Positions 24,756 to 33,301 of a stretch of DNA of 64,000 nucleotides are shown one piece after another. The DNA is from an uncultured Parasphingopyxis sp. (lineage in GTDB: Bacteria > Pseudomonadota > Alphaproteobacteria > Sphingomonadales > Sphingomonadaceae). The translations under genes and the position numbers were made by a program. Where the stretch lies: assembly GCF_937129435.1 (NCBI RefSeq), contig NZ_CAKZNF010000093.1, forward strand, positions 1 through 64,000, given 5' to 3'. Below the pieces are notes generated by a model. The model saw only the letters and a program-made list of their open reading frames with translations. It made no database searches and was not told the origin of the DNA. The first letter of the stretch is position 1, and each line of letters opens with the position of its first letter.

Positions 24756-26021
24756 ATGCGGCATCTGGCCCGCATGGCTTCTGCTGCGCCGCACAAACCG
24801 GAACCGGGATTTCGCGAATTCGTCGGGATGATCGCCGCGATGATGGCGATGACCGCGCTCGCCATCGATTCGATGCTGCCGGCGCTGCCCGATATCGGCA
24901 ACGGCCTGGGCGTGACCGACGAGAACGACCGGCAATGGGTGATCGCCATCTTCCTGTTCGGTTTCGGCGCGATGCAGATCGTCTACGGAACGCTTTCCGA
25001 CCGGTTCGGCCGCAAGCCCGTGCTGTTCTGGGGCTATGCGCTCTACGTCGCGTTCAGCCTGCTCGCCGCGCTCGCGCCGAGTTTCGAGGTCCTGCTGATC
25101 GCGCGGTTCATGCAGGGAGCGGCGCTGGCGGCCAGCCGCGTGATCGCCGTCGCCATTGTGCGCGACCGGTTCGGCGGGCGGCAGATGGCGCGGGTGATGA
25201 GCCTCGCCTTCATCGTCTTCATGGCGGCACCGATCCTTGCCCCGGCCATGGGGCAGATCGTGCTGTTCGTGGCGCCGTGGCGCTGGATCTTCGGGATATT
25301 GGCGATCGCGGGACTGGCGGTGATGCTGTGGGTGATGCGGCGGATGCCCGAAACGCTGCATCCCGAATATCGTCTTTCGCTCTCCTTTCGGCGGATCGGC
25401 CGCGCGTTCCGCCATGCCGCGACGGAGCGTTATTCGGTGGGCTATACGCTCGGCCTGTCGCTGATGCAGGGCGCGCTGATCGGCTTCCTCACCTCGGCGC
25501 AGCAGCTCTTTTTCGACGTCTTCCGCCATCCGCTCTGGTTCACGCCCGTCTTCGCGCTGATCGCAAGCACGATGGCGCTCGCCAATTGGCAGAATTCAAG
25601 GATCGTCGAACGGCTGGGCACCCGATTCATCGCCCATTGGGCCCTGATCGGTTTTATCGCCGTGTCCGCTGTCCATCTCGTCGTCGCGCTGGCCGGGCTC
25701 GAGTCGATTTACATTTTCGCGATATTCCAGGCTCTCGTCATGGGCTGTTTCGGCCTCGCCGCCGCCAATTTCGGCGCGATGGCGATGGAGAATATGAGCG
25801 AGATCGCGGGCAGTGCCTCCTCGGTCCAGGGGTGCTTTTCGACCGTATTGGGCACCGCGATCGGAATCGGGATCGGACAGGCCTTCAATGGCACCACCGT
25901 GCCGTTCGTCACCGGCTTCCTGATCTGCGGCCTGGCCTCGCTCGCGGTCATCCTGATCGCCGAGCGCGGCAAATTGTTCGGCCGCGCGGAACTGGATAGC
26001 GTCGGGGGCGGCAGCTTTTAG
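24756..26021 (+). CDS. MFS transporter, Bcr/CflA-like drug-efflux group
   Basis: 421 residues with twelve predicted helices. DRFGRKPVLFWGY is the loop 2-3 MFS motif A, and AIDSMLPALPDIG in helix 1 is typical of Bcr/CflA proton-driven drug exporters. RVIAVAIVRDRFGG and LAPAMGQ support the same group. The substrate is unknown. Start at 24756 or at the second Met (24774). It is divergent from the DUF2721/DUF4345 pair. Confidence 0.85.
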   Translation: MRHLARMASAAPHKPEPGFREFVGMIAAMMAMTALAIDSMLPALPDIGNGLGVTDENDRQWVIAIFLFGFGAMQIVYGTLSDRFGRKPVLFWGYALYVAFSLLAALAPSFEVLLIARFMQGAALAASRVIAVAIVRDRFGGRQMARVMSLAFIVFMAAPILAPAMGQIVLFVAPWRWIFGILAIAGLAVMLWVMRRMPETLHPEYRLSLSFRRIGRAFRHAATERYSVGYTLGLSLMQGALIGFLTSAQQLFFDVFRHPLWFTPVFALIASTMALANWQNSRIVERLGTRFIAHWALIGFIAVSAVHLVVALAGLESIYIFAIFQALVMGCFGLAAANFGAMAMENMSEIAGSASSVQGCFSTVLGTAIGIGIGQAFNGTTVPFVTGFLICGLASLAVILIAERGKLFGRAELDSVGGGSF

Positions 26022-26156
26022 GCCGTCGCGCCTTCCCGATGCAACGGCAACAATCGTCTTTGCAACATTCCGATTTCCCCTTCTTGCTGCGCCGCAGCAT
26101 AAAACACGCAGACCATAAGAGGGACCTGGCAGGCATTCATCGTCGGGAGAAACACC

Positions 26157-26447
26157 ATGAAAATGCTCGCATCCATTGCCATCGCCGCTGCCACGCTTGC
26201 CGTTCCGGCCGCCGCCGAACCGGTCGAGGAACAGTTCGAACATGACGGCGTCGTCTACGAGTATACCGCGGAAACCCATGCCGACCGCACCGTGCTGGCC
26301 GGCCGCGCCTATCCGGGCAACCGCTTCCGGCTCGTCGTCCGCGATGGGCGCGTGACCGGTTATGCCGGGCACCAGCGCGTCAATTTCACGATCGACGAGG
26401 CGCGGGAACAGTTCGGCAGCATGACGGTTGAACCGACGGCCGACTGA
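26157..26447 (+). CDS. Small exported hypothetical protein
   Basis: 96 residues: Sec signal (MKMLASIAIAAATLAVPAAAEP), then a compact mature domain of about 75 residues with Tyr/Arg-rich strands (VVYEYTAETHADRTVL, NRFRLVVRDGRVTGYAG). GGGAG precedes the ATG. No family recognised; the periplasm is likely. Confidence 0.75.
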   Translation: MKMLASIAIAAATLAVPAAAEPVEEQFEHDGVVYEYTAETHADRTVLAGRAYPGNRFRLVVRDGRVTGYAGHQRVNFTIDEAREQFGSMTVEPTAD

Positions 26448-26533
26448 CATCGTTGCGGGGCCGGATCCGCAACGCGGTCCGGCTCCGTTCGCCGCGTCTG
26501 GTGCGATCGCACGATCCAGCCTAAGCCTTCGCC

Positions 26534-27283
26534 ATGGGAGGCATGCTGCTCATCATCCTGCCGGCAATCGCGTTCGTCACGGCGCTGATTTCGGGCATTT
26601 TCGGGATGGCGGGCGGGCTGGTGCTGATGGGCGCGCTGGCGCTGCTGCTGCCGGTCAGCGCCGCCTTCGTGACGCACGGGTTGATCCAGATCGTCTCCAA
26701 TGGCTGGCGCGCCTGGCTCAACCGCGGCGATATCGTCTGGCCGATCATCGGCTGGTATGCGCTCGCCTCGCTGATCGCGGCGCTCGTCTTCGGCGCCATC
26801 GCCTGGACGCCGTCGCGCCCGGCGGTGTTCATCGGCCTCGGGCTCGTCGGCTTTTCGGTCTGGATACCGGGCAAGCGGCTTGTGCTCGACGCCCGCCGCT
26901 CCAGCCATGCCTTCGCCTCGGGACTGCTGGTGACGGGAACGAACCTGCTGGCAGGTGTGGCCGGACCGCTGCTCGATATCTTCTTCGTCCGCACGACGCT
27001 GACGCGGCATCAGATCGTCGCGACCAAGGCCTTCACCCAGGTCTTCGCGCATCTCGCCAAAGTCGTCGTCTACGGCTTCGCGCTTGCAAGTTTGACAGGC
27101 GAAGGCGCTCCGCCCTGGGTCGCCATTGCGCTGGCGATTCCGCTGGCCATGGCCGGGACGCGTGTTGGGAAAATGGTGCTCGACCGGATGAGCGACATGC
27201 ACTTCCTCGCCTGGACGCGATGGCTCGTCACGCTGATCGGCGCGGCCTATCTGATTCGCGGACTCATGATGCTCGGCGGCTGA
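26534..27283 (+). CDS. TSUP (TauE/SafE)-family permease
   Basis: 249 residues, predominantly hydrophobic with about eight segments. The glycine-rich first helix (ISGIFGMAGGLVLMGAL) and internal duplication are typical of TauE/SafE transporters, which export organosulfur or other organic anions. The cargo is not evident. It converges on the JmjC-like gene at its 3' end, with adjacent stops. Confidence 0.85.
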   Translation: MGGMLLIILPAIAFVTALISGIFGMAGGLVLMGALALLLPVSAAFVTHGLIQIVSNGWRAWLNRGDIVWPIIGWYALASLIAALVFGAIAWTPSRPAVFIGLGLVGFSVWIPGKRLVLDARRSSHAFASGLLVTGTNLLAGVAGPLLDIFFVRTTLTRHQIVATKAFTQVFAHLAKVVVYGFALASLTGEGAPPWVAIALAIPLAMAGTRVGKMVLDRMSDMHFLAWTRWLVTLIGAAYLIRGLMMLGG

Positions 27284-28489
27284 TCAGGCCGGGCGGACGA
27301 GCCCCCGCGACAGCAGCCGGCGTATGAAGTCGGTCGCCGCATCGGCCTCGATATCGGGCAGATCACCGCGAGTGAACGCCGCGCCCGACATCGCCCGGTC
27401 GAAGGCCGCGCGCTTCTCGTTCAGGAATTCGCTGGCCCCGCCGCGCGTCACAACGGCGAACTCCTTCTCGTCCTCGATCAGCCGGTAGAGCGCATTGGGA
27501 TCGGCTTCGTAGCGCTGGTCATCGGCGATCACTTCGGATGCATAGGTGACGATGCCGGCCATGTCGGGGGTGCGCGATTTCAGATAATCCTCGGCGATGA
27601 TGTCGAGCGGCTCGTCGAGCTCGGCCTTCTCCGCCAGTGCGGCGACGAATTCCCGGAACTGCTCGCGCGCCGGCCCGCGATCGAAATCCCGGTTGGCATA
27701 GCCGGGCGGCAGCGCGCGGCGCAGTCCCTCGGTTTCCAGCGCCGCCTTGGACACGGCTTCGAGCACGACATCGGCCCAGGTCTTGGTAACCAGGCCGAGG
27801 GTAATGTGGAGCGAAGCTTCCTCGGGATGGCTTTCCGCATCGTGCATCAGGCCGCGCGGAACATAGACGGCATCGCCCGCCTTGAGCACGAATTCCTCGG
27901 TCGGATCGCCAATATCGTGCTTGTCGGGCTCGAAGCCTTCGCCGCGAAACGGCTTGCCGACGGGCTCGTCGTAAAGCCGCCAGGTCTTCGCACCCTTCAC
28001 CTGCAGCACGAAGACGTCGTGATTGTCGTAATGGGTGCGAAATCCCTTGGCGCCGGGCGGCGTCAGATAGATGTTGGTCTGTACCGAGGCGCTGAACACC
28101 GGCTCGAGCGCGCGAACAAAATCGCCCAGCGGCTTGTGATAGCTGTGCAGATGCGGCGCGATGATCGTCGCCTTGTCCTGATAGAGCCGGAGCAGCGCGC
28201 TGCGATCGATCTGGTCGTTGCCCATGACGAACTGGTCGCGCGACACACGGGGTTCGGCGCGCGTCGCATCGATCATCCCGGAAAACAGCACATTCGATGC
28301 AATGAAATGGTCCAGCACCTCGACCGACACCAGATCGGCATAACGATCCGGCTCGTCGCGCGCGATCAGATGCGGCCCCTCTTCGAAAATCTCGGTAAAG
28401 AAGGTGCTGGGATCGACCGGATCGAGAACGCGGCGCAGCGCCTCAGCGGACTCGTTCGCCAGCCCTTGGGAGGCGTCATATTTGTGCAT
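27284..28489 (-). CDS. JmjC-like cupin dioxygenase (ribosomal-oxygenase type)
   Basis: 401 residues from the ATG at 28489; a TTG two codons upstream is less likely, and AAGG lies before the ATG. The Fe(II)/2-oxoglutarate facial triad appears as THYDNHD (HxD) and RGLMHDAES (distal His), with LTPPGAKGFRTHYD and VYVPRGLMHD typical of the MINA/NO66/YcfD group. Those enzymes hydroxylate ribosomal proteins. A C-terminal region of about 170 residues could be the winged-helix/dimer part. A second such gene is at 44542-45621. Confidence 0.82.
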   Translation of the reverse strand: MHKYDASQGLANESAEALRRVLDPVDPSTFFTEIFEEGPHLIARDEPDRYADLVSVEVLDHFIASNVLFSGMIDATRAEPRVSRDQFVMGNDQIDRSALLRLYQDKATIIAPHLHSYHKPLGDFVRALEPVFSASVQTNIYLTPPGAKGFRTHYDNHDVFVLQVKGAKTWRLYDEPVGKPFRGEGFEPDKHDIGDPTEEFVLKAGDAVYVPRGLMHDAESHPEEASLHITLGLVTKTWADVVLEAVSKAALETEGLRRALPPGYANRDFDRGPAREQFREFVAALAEKAELDEPLDIIAEDYLKSRTPDMAGIVTYASEVIADDQRYEADPNALYRLIEDEKEFAVVTRGGASEFLNEKRAAFDRAMSGAAFTRGDLPDIEADAATDFIRRLLSRGLVRPA

Positions 28490-28597
28490 CGTCAAACCTT
28501 ACATACGCATCGGCGCACCATCGCCGTTGTCGGTGATACGGAAAATTCCAATGCGGGCAAGCACAGCAGCCGGGCCGGGGCCGGACAATGATTCAGA

Positions 28598-28936
28598 TCA
28601 ATAATCCGGGCAGGGCGCAGTGTTGGCCGGATCGGCATTGGCGCCGCCATCGCTATCCGAACAGCCGGTGTCCGGATTGTGCGTTCCCGGTGCGCCCCGG
28701 CCATAGCCGGCCCGGTCGGCGGTCGAACCGCCATCGCTGTCGGTCAGTCCCGAGCGCGTCGAGCGGCGCGGGCCTCGGCCCCTGCCGCCCGGATCGGCGT
28801 TCGATCCGCTATCGGCATCCGACACCTGCGCGCGTGCGGCGGTCGTTCCCGTGATGACGGCCAGCGCCCCCGCGCCTGCCGTCACACCGACGCGCTGCAA
28901 AAAGGACCGGCGATCCATCTTTCCGGACATAGACAT
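28598..28936 (-). CDS. Twin-arginine exported repeat protein 1 (last of the array)
   Basis: 112 residues. The Tat signal DRRSFLQRVGVTAGAGALAV ends at an AxA-like ARAQ, then VSDADSGSNADPGGRGRG, LTDSDGGSTADRAGYGRG and CSDSDGGANADP: three DSDxG...AD repeats, the last two each ending differently. The spacing D-x-D-x-G...D resembles Ca-binding DxDxG loops. A soluble product, folded before export. No enzyme motif. It belongs to a five-gene tandem array plus one distant relative. Confidence 0.8.
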   Translation of the reverse strand: MSMSGKMDRRSFLQRVGVTAGAGALAVITGTTAARAQVSDADSGSNADPGGRGRGPRRSTRSGLTDSDGGSTADRAGYGRGAPGTHNPDTGCSDSDGGANADPANTAPCPDY

Positions 28937-29018
28937 TCTCCCCCCTCAAAACTGCAGGCATATTTGCCCGCAGCTGCAGCGGCGCCGGGCTCCGTCGCCG
29001 GCCCGGCGCCACTGTTGC

Positions 29019-29543
29019 TTAGTTTCCGCGGCCCTGGCCGACGGGATCGGCGCTCGGTCCGGTATCGCTGTCCGTCACACCGCCGGAACCCGAACCGCCA
29101 CGGCCCTGGCCGACGGGGTCAGCGCTCGGTCCGGTATCGCTGTCGGTGATGCCGCCGGAACCCGAGCCGCCACGGCCTTGGCCGACCGGGTCGGCGCTCG
29201 GACCTGTGTCGCTATCGGTGATGCCGCTCGAGCTCGAACCGCCGCTGGGCCCGCCACGACCGTTGCCGGCTGGATCGGCGCTGGCGCCTGAGTCGCTGTC
29301 GGTCAGCCCGCTTTCCTCGCTGCTGCCGAAACCGCCTTCTTCTTCGCTGGCGCCAAAGCCTTCGCTTTCGCTGCCCGAATCTTCGGCTTCGGCCGGTGCG
29401 TCGTCTTCTTCCTCGTCGCTATCCTCGGAGCCGCCCAGGCCGAGCTGGTCGCAAGCACCGGTGACGGCAGCAAGCGCGCCTAGGCTTACCGTGGCGCCGA
29501 CGCGGCTCATGAACGAACGTCTGTCGATTTTCTTGGTCATCAA
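29019..29543 (-). CDS. Twin-arginine exported repeat lipoprotein 2
   Basis: 174 residues. Tat motif DRRSFMSRVG, lipobox TGAC (so a Tat-exported lipoprotein), a very acidic Glu/Asp/Ser linker, then one degenerate and three near-identical 24-residue units with core TDSDTGPSADPVGQGRG. At the DNA level the units repeat every 72 bases almost perfectly (about 29030-29240). This is the most regular member besides the one at 30404. Confidence 0.85.
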   Translation of the reverse strand: MMTKKIDRRSFMSRVGATVSLGALAAVTGACDQLGLGGSEDSDEEEDDAPAEAEDSGSESEGFGASEEEGGFGSSEESGLTDSDSGASADPAGNGRGGPSGGSSSSGITDSDTGPSADPVGQGRGGSGSGGITDSDTGPSADPVGQGRGGSGSGGVTDSDTGPSADPVGQGRGN

Positions 29544-29657
29544 TATTCCCTTCCCCGTTTATTCAACACCTTTGGAGGGAGCCATGCCGATCGGCCTCCC
29601 CCTTCCATATTCGACCCGATCCGCCGTCGCTCCTTTGTCGCGATCGGTGAAACCTGT

Positions 29658-29969
29658 TTATCGCCGGACCCCGTCCGTTTCCGGCCGGATCCGGCCAGGC
29701 GCCCGCGTCGCCATCGACAAAGCCGATCTGGCCGGCTCCGCACAGTCCAGCGATGCACCGCGTGGCCGCGACGTCGCATCCGCCACGGCCCCTGCATCAT
29801 AATCGCCGCTACACGCATTCGCCCTGCCCAGCCCGTCGGGGCGCCGCTCGCGTGCGTCGCCGCCGGGTTGCGCTGCAAGCGGCCGTGCCCCGACAATGGC
29901 CGCCAAGACCCCGCCACCCGCTGCCGCACCGATGCGGCCAAGAAATACGCGGCGGCGGAGACGTGGCAC
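29658..29969 (-). CDS. Degenerate member of the twin-arginine repeat-protein array
   Basis: 103 residues from a GTG at 29969, 8 bases after the stop of the upstream paralogue. The Tat signal is intact (RRRVFLGRIGAAAGGGVLAAIVG...), but the mature part has only one eroded unit (DYDAGAVADATSRPRG) and a polar tail without further repeats. It looks like a decaying copy. Alternatively the gene is no longer translated; the start has a weak Shine-Dalgarno. Confidence 0.5.
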   Translation of the reverse strand: MPRLRRRVFLGRIGAAAGGGVLAAIVGARPLAAQPGGDARERRPDGLGRANACSGDYDAGAVADATSRPRGASLDCAEPARSALSMATRAPGRIRPETDGVRR

Positions 29970-29977
29970 CTGATCGT

Positions 29978-30361
29978 CTAGTTGTCCGATCCGCGACCGT
30001 AATTGGCCTGGTCTGCCGTCGAGCCGCTATCGGCATCGGTCAGCCCGGTCGGGCTGGAACGGCGTCCGCCGCGGCCATTGCCGCCCGGATCGGCCATCGA
30101 ACCGCTATCGCTGTCGGTATATCCCGTGGCACCGCCGCCGCCGCCGCAACGGCCATTGCCTGCCCGATCGGCATAGGCACCGCCATCGCTGTCGGTGCAG
30201 CCAGTCCTGTTCGCCGGATCGGCATAGGCGCCGGTATCCGAATCGGTGATCTGCGCCCCGGCGCGCGTTGCGCCGAAGCCGGTCACCACACCGAGCGCGC
30301 CGACACCGGCGGTCGCCCCTACACGGCGCAGAAACGAACGCCGATCGATCTTCTTGGACAT
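29978..30361 (-). CDS. Twin-arginine exported repeat protein 3
   Basis: 127 residues: DRRSFLRRVGATAGVGALGVVTG signal ending near RAGAQ, then four DSD(T/S)G...AD units (ITDSDTGAYADP, CTDSDGGAYADR, YTDSDSGSMADP, LTDADSGSTADQ) with GNGRG/GYGRG-type ends. Two Cys, one before TDSDGG and one in NGRCGG, flank the second unit. The protein is co-oriented and closely spaced with its paralogues. Confidence 0.82.
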   Translation of the reverse strand: MSKKIDRRSFLRRVGATAGVGALGVVTGFGATRAGAQITDSDTGAYADPANRTGCTDSDGGAYADRAGNGRCGGGGGATGYTDSDSGSMADPGGNGRGGRRSSPTGLTDADSGSTADQANYGRGSDN

Positions 30362-30403
30362 GCAATCATCCTTTCAACAACAACGATTGGGCACGCAGTA
30401 ATT

Positions 30404-30985
30404 CTAGTGATCGGTCCCGCGGCCATAGCCGCCGCGATCGGCGGTCGAGCCGGAGTCGGCATCGGTCAGGCCCGTGCGATAATTGCGGCGCGGCCCACGG
30501 CCGTTTCCGCCCGGGTCCGCCATCCGCCCGCTATCGGCATCGGTATAGCCGGTCGAGCTGCTGCAGCGGCCATTGCCGACAGGGTCGGCATAGCTGCCCG
30601 TGTCGCTGTCGGTGCAACCCGAGGATCGCGAACCGCGACCGTTGCCGACGGGGTCGGCATAGCTGCCCGTGTCGCTGTCGGTGATGCCCGAGGATCGCGA
30701 ACCGCGACCGTTGCCGACGGGGTCGGCATAGCTGCCCGTGTCGCTGTCGGTGATGCCCGAACGGCCACGCCCGCGCCCGACCGGGTCTGCATAGCTGCCG
30801 GTATCGCTGTCGGTCACGCCCGAACTGCCACGTCCGCGCCCGACGGGATCGGCATACCGCCCCGTGTCGCTGTCCGTGACCTGAAATGCGCGCGCGGGGG
30901 ACCCCGCGACAACACCAAGTGCCCCGATACCCGCCGTCGCGCCTACGCGACGCAGGAACGAGCGGCGGTCCATCTTCTTACTCAT
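30404..30985 (-). CDS. Twin-arginine exported repeat protein 4 (longest)
   Basis: 193 residues. Tat signal DRRSFLRRVGATAGIGALGVV ending at ARAF, then seven units with core TDSDTGSYADPVGNGRG. The central ones repeat exactly every 23 residues (69 bases, for example 30644 and 30713). Later units drift (TDADSGRMADP, TDADSGSTADR). One unit holds a Cys before TDSD and another Cys in GRC. The near-identical DNA units imply recent expansion by slippage or unequal crossing-over. Confidence 0.85.
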   Translation of the reverse strand: MSKKMDRRSFLRRVGATAGIGALGVVAGSPARAFQVTDSDTGRYADPVGRGRGSSGVTDSDTGSYADPVGRGRGRSGITDSDTGSYADPVGNGRGSRSSGITDSDTGSYADPVGNGRGSRSSGCTDSDTGSYADPVGNGRCSSSTGYTDADSGRMADPGGNGRGPRRNYRTGLTDADSGSTADRGGYGRGTDH

Positions 30986-31127
30986 AACTACCCTCCCGCT
31001 TCAAAAATCACATGCGCCCGGTCAAATCCTTAGGCCGGGCATTTTGATCTGTCAAAATCGTTCGCGAGGCTTGCCGGACCTTGTCCGCATAGTCGGCTCG
31101 CCGCAACTTTGTTACTCATTCTCAATA

Positions 31128-31664
31128 TCATGCCCCGGGCTCGGTGGGCGCGTAGGGCAGAGCGGCTGCATTGGCGCCGGTCCACCGCACATCGGGGTCG
31201 GAAAGGTCCATCACATCGCCCAGCTCGAAAACATTCGGATAGCCGTAACCGGTGAGATTGATGAAGGTCTGGATGTTGAGCGCCAGTTCGATCGCCTTGC
31301 GCGTCACCGGCGGCACATCGTTGATGAAATTGTTGTTGCAGTAGATCAGGATCGGGCGGTTCCGGTCGGCGCCGATCACCTGCGCCAGGCGCTGCGCGGT
31401 GAATTCGGGCAGCGGCAGGTTGACGGCGCCCTCGATATGCCCGGCGGCGAAATCGGCGGCGGACCGCGCATCGAGCAACAGGGCGTCATTCGACTGCGCG
31501 CGCTCCATGAAGGCGCCGAAGGGCAACAGCCGCTGGGCTCGCTCCTGCTCGACCTGCCCGGCGAGCGCCACGAAGCCGGCAAAGTCGATCTGCGGATTTT
31601 CGGGTTGCGCCAGCGCCGGCGCCGCGCAGGCCAGCATGGCGGCCATGGGAATCAGATATCGCAT
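31128..31664 (-). CDS. Exported rhodanese-domain protein
   Basis: 178 residues from the ATG at 31664, which has a strong GGGGAGGGG before it; an upstream in-frame ATG is rejected. Signal peptide to about ALAQ, then a rhodanese domain: LLLDARSAADFAAGHIEGAVNLPL and the active-site loop ILIYCNNNF with the Cys nucleophile. Periplasmic sulfur transfer or redox handling is plausible. It lies between the two halves of the repeat-protein array on the same strand, though it is not repetitive. Confidence 0.85.
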   Translation of the reverse strand: MRYLIPMAAMLACAAPALAQPENPQIDFAGFVALAGQVEQERAQRLLPFGAFMERAQSNDALLLDARSAADFAAGHIEGAVNLPLPEFTAQRLAQVIGADRNRPILIYCNNNFINDVPPVTRKAIELALNIQTFINLTGYGYPNVFELGDVMDLSDPDVRWTGANAAALPYAPTEPGA

Positions 31665-31789
31665 ATCGCCCCTCCCCGAGGCTGACATTATGCGACCCGG
31701 GGACGTCCTTGCGCCGGCCTGGATGAGCGGAGGGTGAACGGGCTCCGAATCTTCTCCCCGATATCCTCGTTATTCACAGGCAGAATCCG

Positions 31790-32130
31790 CTTGGCGCGAC
31801 TCGAAAATGCATGAGACACAGTGTGTGTCGACGGGAAGAAGAGCCGGAAGGCAACGACCGGAAGCCCTGACCGAAGACATGTCCTGCAAGACAATCGCGC
31901 CCCCCGCGGATGCGAGCGTGTTGCAAGGACAGGCGATCGGAAGATCGTGCGGCAAAGTCATCGTGCGAGCGAAGACGGAGCAGTTCGGGACGTCGATCGT
32001 CATGGAAGGACGAAGCCTTGAAAGAGACTTCGAATTCCGGTGCCAGAGCGCGGCAGCGAATGCCGCAAGGCAGGCAAAGCCAGGCGCTCGGCGCAGTGGG
32101 AGCTGATCTTCGGATCAGCTCCCATTTTGC
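31790..32130 (+). ncRNA. Candidate noncoding RNA ending in an intrinsic terminator
   Basis: A purine-rich block with many GGA motifs and internal hairpins (for example GCGCGGCAGCGAATGCCGC), closed by GGGAGCTGATC-TTCG-GATCAGCTCCC-ATTTT at about 32098-32131. Open frames across it use AGA, GGA and CGA codons that are rare in this genome, and one stop lies inside the terminator stem, so a coding role is unlikely. It does not match tmRNA, RNase P or SRP RNA motifs that I know. The start is approximate. Confidence 0.5.
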
Positions 32131-32131
32131 G
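32098..32131 (+). terminator. Intrinsic terminator of the candidate ncRNA
   Basis: GGGAGCTGATC and GATCAGCTCCC pair perfectly around a UUCG tetraloop, followed by ATTTT. UUCG loops are typical of stable bacterial terminators. Confidence 0.8.
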
Positions 32132-32233
32132 TTTGGGGCACGGCTCGAACGGACTCCCGTTGAAGAATCGACTCGAACTGTAGCCGTGATTTCGGCGGCG
32201 GCGCCCGCCCCGATCAGCGCGGCGCCCTATACG

Positions 32234-32542
32234 CTATTCGGTGTCGGTCGATCCTTCCGAATCGGTGGACGCGGTTTCGCCTTCGGCCGGCACCACGTCG
32301 CTGTCGATTGCCGGTTCGGCGGGGGCGGCGCTCGTCGCCGGGGCGTCGGTGCTGGCGCCGCTGTCGGAATCGGACTCGGCCTCGGTCACTTCCTCGACGG
32401 GCGCGTCGGTGCTGGCGCCGCTGTCCGCGTCATTGGCTTCGCCGCCCGAGGAGCAGGCACCGGTGACGATGGCGAGCGCGCCGATTCCGGCGGCAGGTGC
32501 GAGGCGGGCGAGATAGGATGTGCGGCGAAGGCGGGACGACAT
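32234..32542 (-). CDS. Distant member of the repeat-protein family (lipoprotein)
   Basis: 102 residues. The N-terminus [27 protein letters not shown] resembles the array signals but with Thr after the Arg pair instead of Ser-Phe; it ends in lipobox TGAC. The mature part has DADSGASTDAP and DSDSGASTDAP, matching the DSDxG...D pattern without GRG ends, in a Glu/Ala/Thr-rich context. A degenerate or ancestral relative lying 1.2 kb upstream of the main array. Confidence 0.65.
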   Translation of the reverse strand: MSSRLRRTSYLARLAPAAGIGALAIVTGACSSGGEANDADSGASTDAPVEEVTEAESDSDSGASTDAPATSAAPAEPAIDSDVVPAEGETASTDSEGSTDTE

Positions 32543-32610
32543 ATTTTTGCGACTCCTGATTGAATGAGAGGCGTCGGCTAGCTTTGTTGCGAATGATTGT
32601 CAAAAGCATT

Positions 32611-32751
32611 TTATGGTCAGAATTTCCCTGTTCGGGAAATCGCCGCACCGGCCCTCTCCCCCACCCGGCCTCCCATCCAGGATACACTCAGTGGGAGGCC
32701 GGGTGGGGGTGTGGGCTGGTGCGGCGCCGAGCCGAAGGCGAGGTCTGACAA
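32611..32751. repeat. Cloverleaf palindromic element, copy 3
   Basis: The left end is a variant (TTTATGGTCAGA), then side hairpin ATTTCCCTGTTCGGGAAAT, CGCCGCACC, the long central hairpin with one weaker right arm, GGTGCGGCG, side hairpin GCCGAGCCGAAGGCGAGG and TCTGACA. This copy shows that two further side-hairpin types can occupy the slots. Confidence 0.85.
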
Positions 32752-32792
32752 CGAATCACCCGTCACGCCGGCTCCGGCAATCCAACCCAACC

Positions 32793-33230
32793 CTATTCCA
32801 GCTGCCCTCGCACCGCGCCGCCGGGATAGTCCTCGGTATGCACGTTGACGTAGAACTGCGCCGGATCGGCGATGATCGACGCGGCGAGCTGGCGTTCGAC
32901 ATTGTAGCAGCGCGAGCTTTCGCCGTTGGCCGGCGTATCCAGCGTGAGCACGGGCGGGCCGTTCGTCCCGCGCGCGCCGCGATGGATATGCGCCGCCATC
33001 GGGCGCGAGATCGCCTGCACCGTGATGTCGGCGCAGACCGTGTTCGTCGTTGCGTCCGCAGTGATTCGCGCCGTGCCCGACCCATCGGGATCGCCCGGCC
33101 CCGGCACCTCCTGCCCGCCCGAAAGCCCGGTCGTGTACCGTTCGCCGACGGTACCCGAGATGGTGGAGCAGGCGGCGAGCGCGGGCGCGATCAGGATCGT
33201 GGCCAGCAGCGTTCGGGTGGATGGTGTCAT
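32793..33230 (-). CDS. CHRD-domain lipoprotein
   Basis: 145 residues with lipobox LAAC (Cys20) and a CHRD domain: YTTGLSGGQEVPGPGDPDGSGTARI, AAHIHRGARGTNGPPVLTL and YVNVHTEDYPGGAVRGQL, the standard C-terminal signature. The conserved His residues may bind metal. Likely a periplasmic lipoprotein of unknown function. It is flanked by cloverleaf elements on both sides. Confidence 0.85.
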   Translation of the reverse strand: MTPSTRTLLATILIAPALAACSTISGTVGERYTTGLSGGQEVPGPGDPDGSGTARITADATTNTVCADITVQAISRPMAAHIHRGARGTNGPPVLTLDTPANGESSRCYNVERQLAASIIADPAQFYVNVHTEDYPGGAVRGQLE

Positions 33231-33301
33231 GATCGTGTCTCTCCTCGGCTCCCTGGGCCTATCGATAGGAGAACGGACGGCGGTTGGGAAGGTTGGGGTT
33301 G

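Noticed and set aside
28600..30900. Regular 69- and 72-base repeats considered as a CRISPR or minisatellite
   Set aside because: Units are contiguous without spacers, keep the reading frame exactly and encode conserved peptide repeats behind Tat signals.
31807..32106. 99-codon open frame across the candidate ncRNA
   Set aside because: It uses AGA, GGA and CGA codons uncommon here, shows no protein features, and stops inside the terminator stem. An RNA gene fits better, though a small protein is not excluded.
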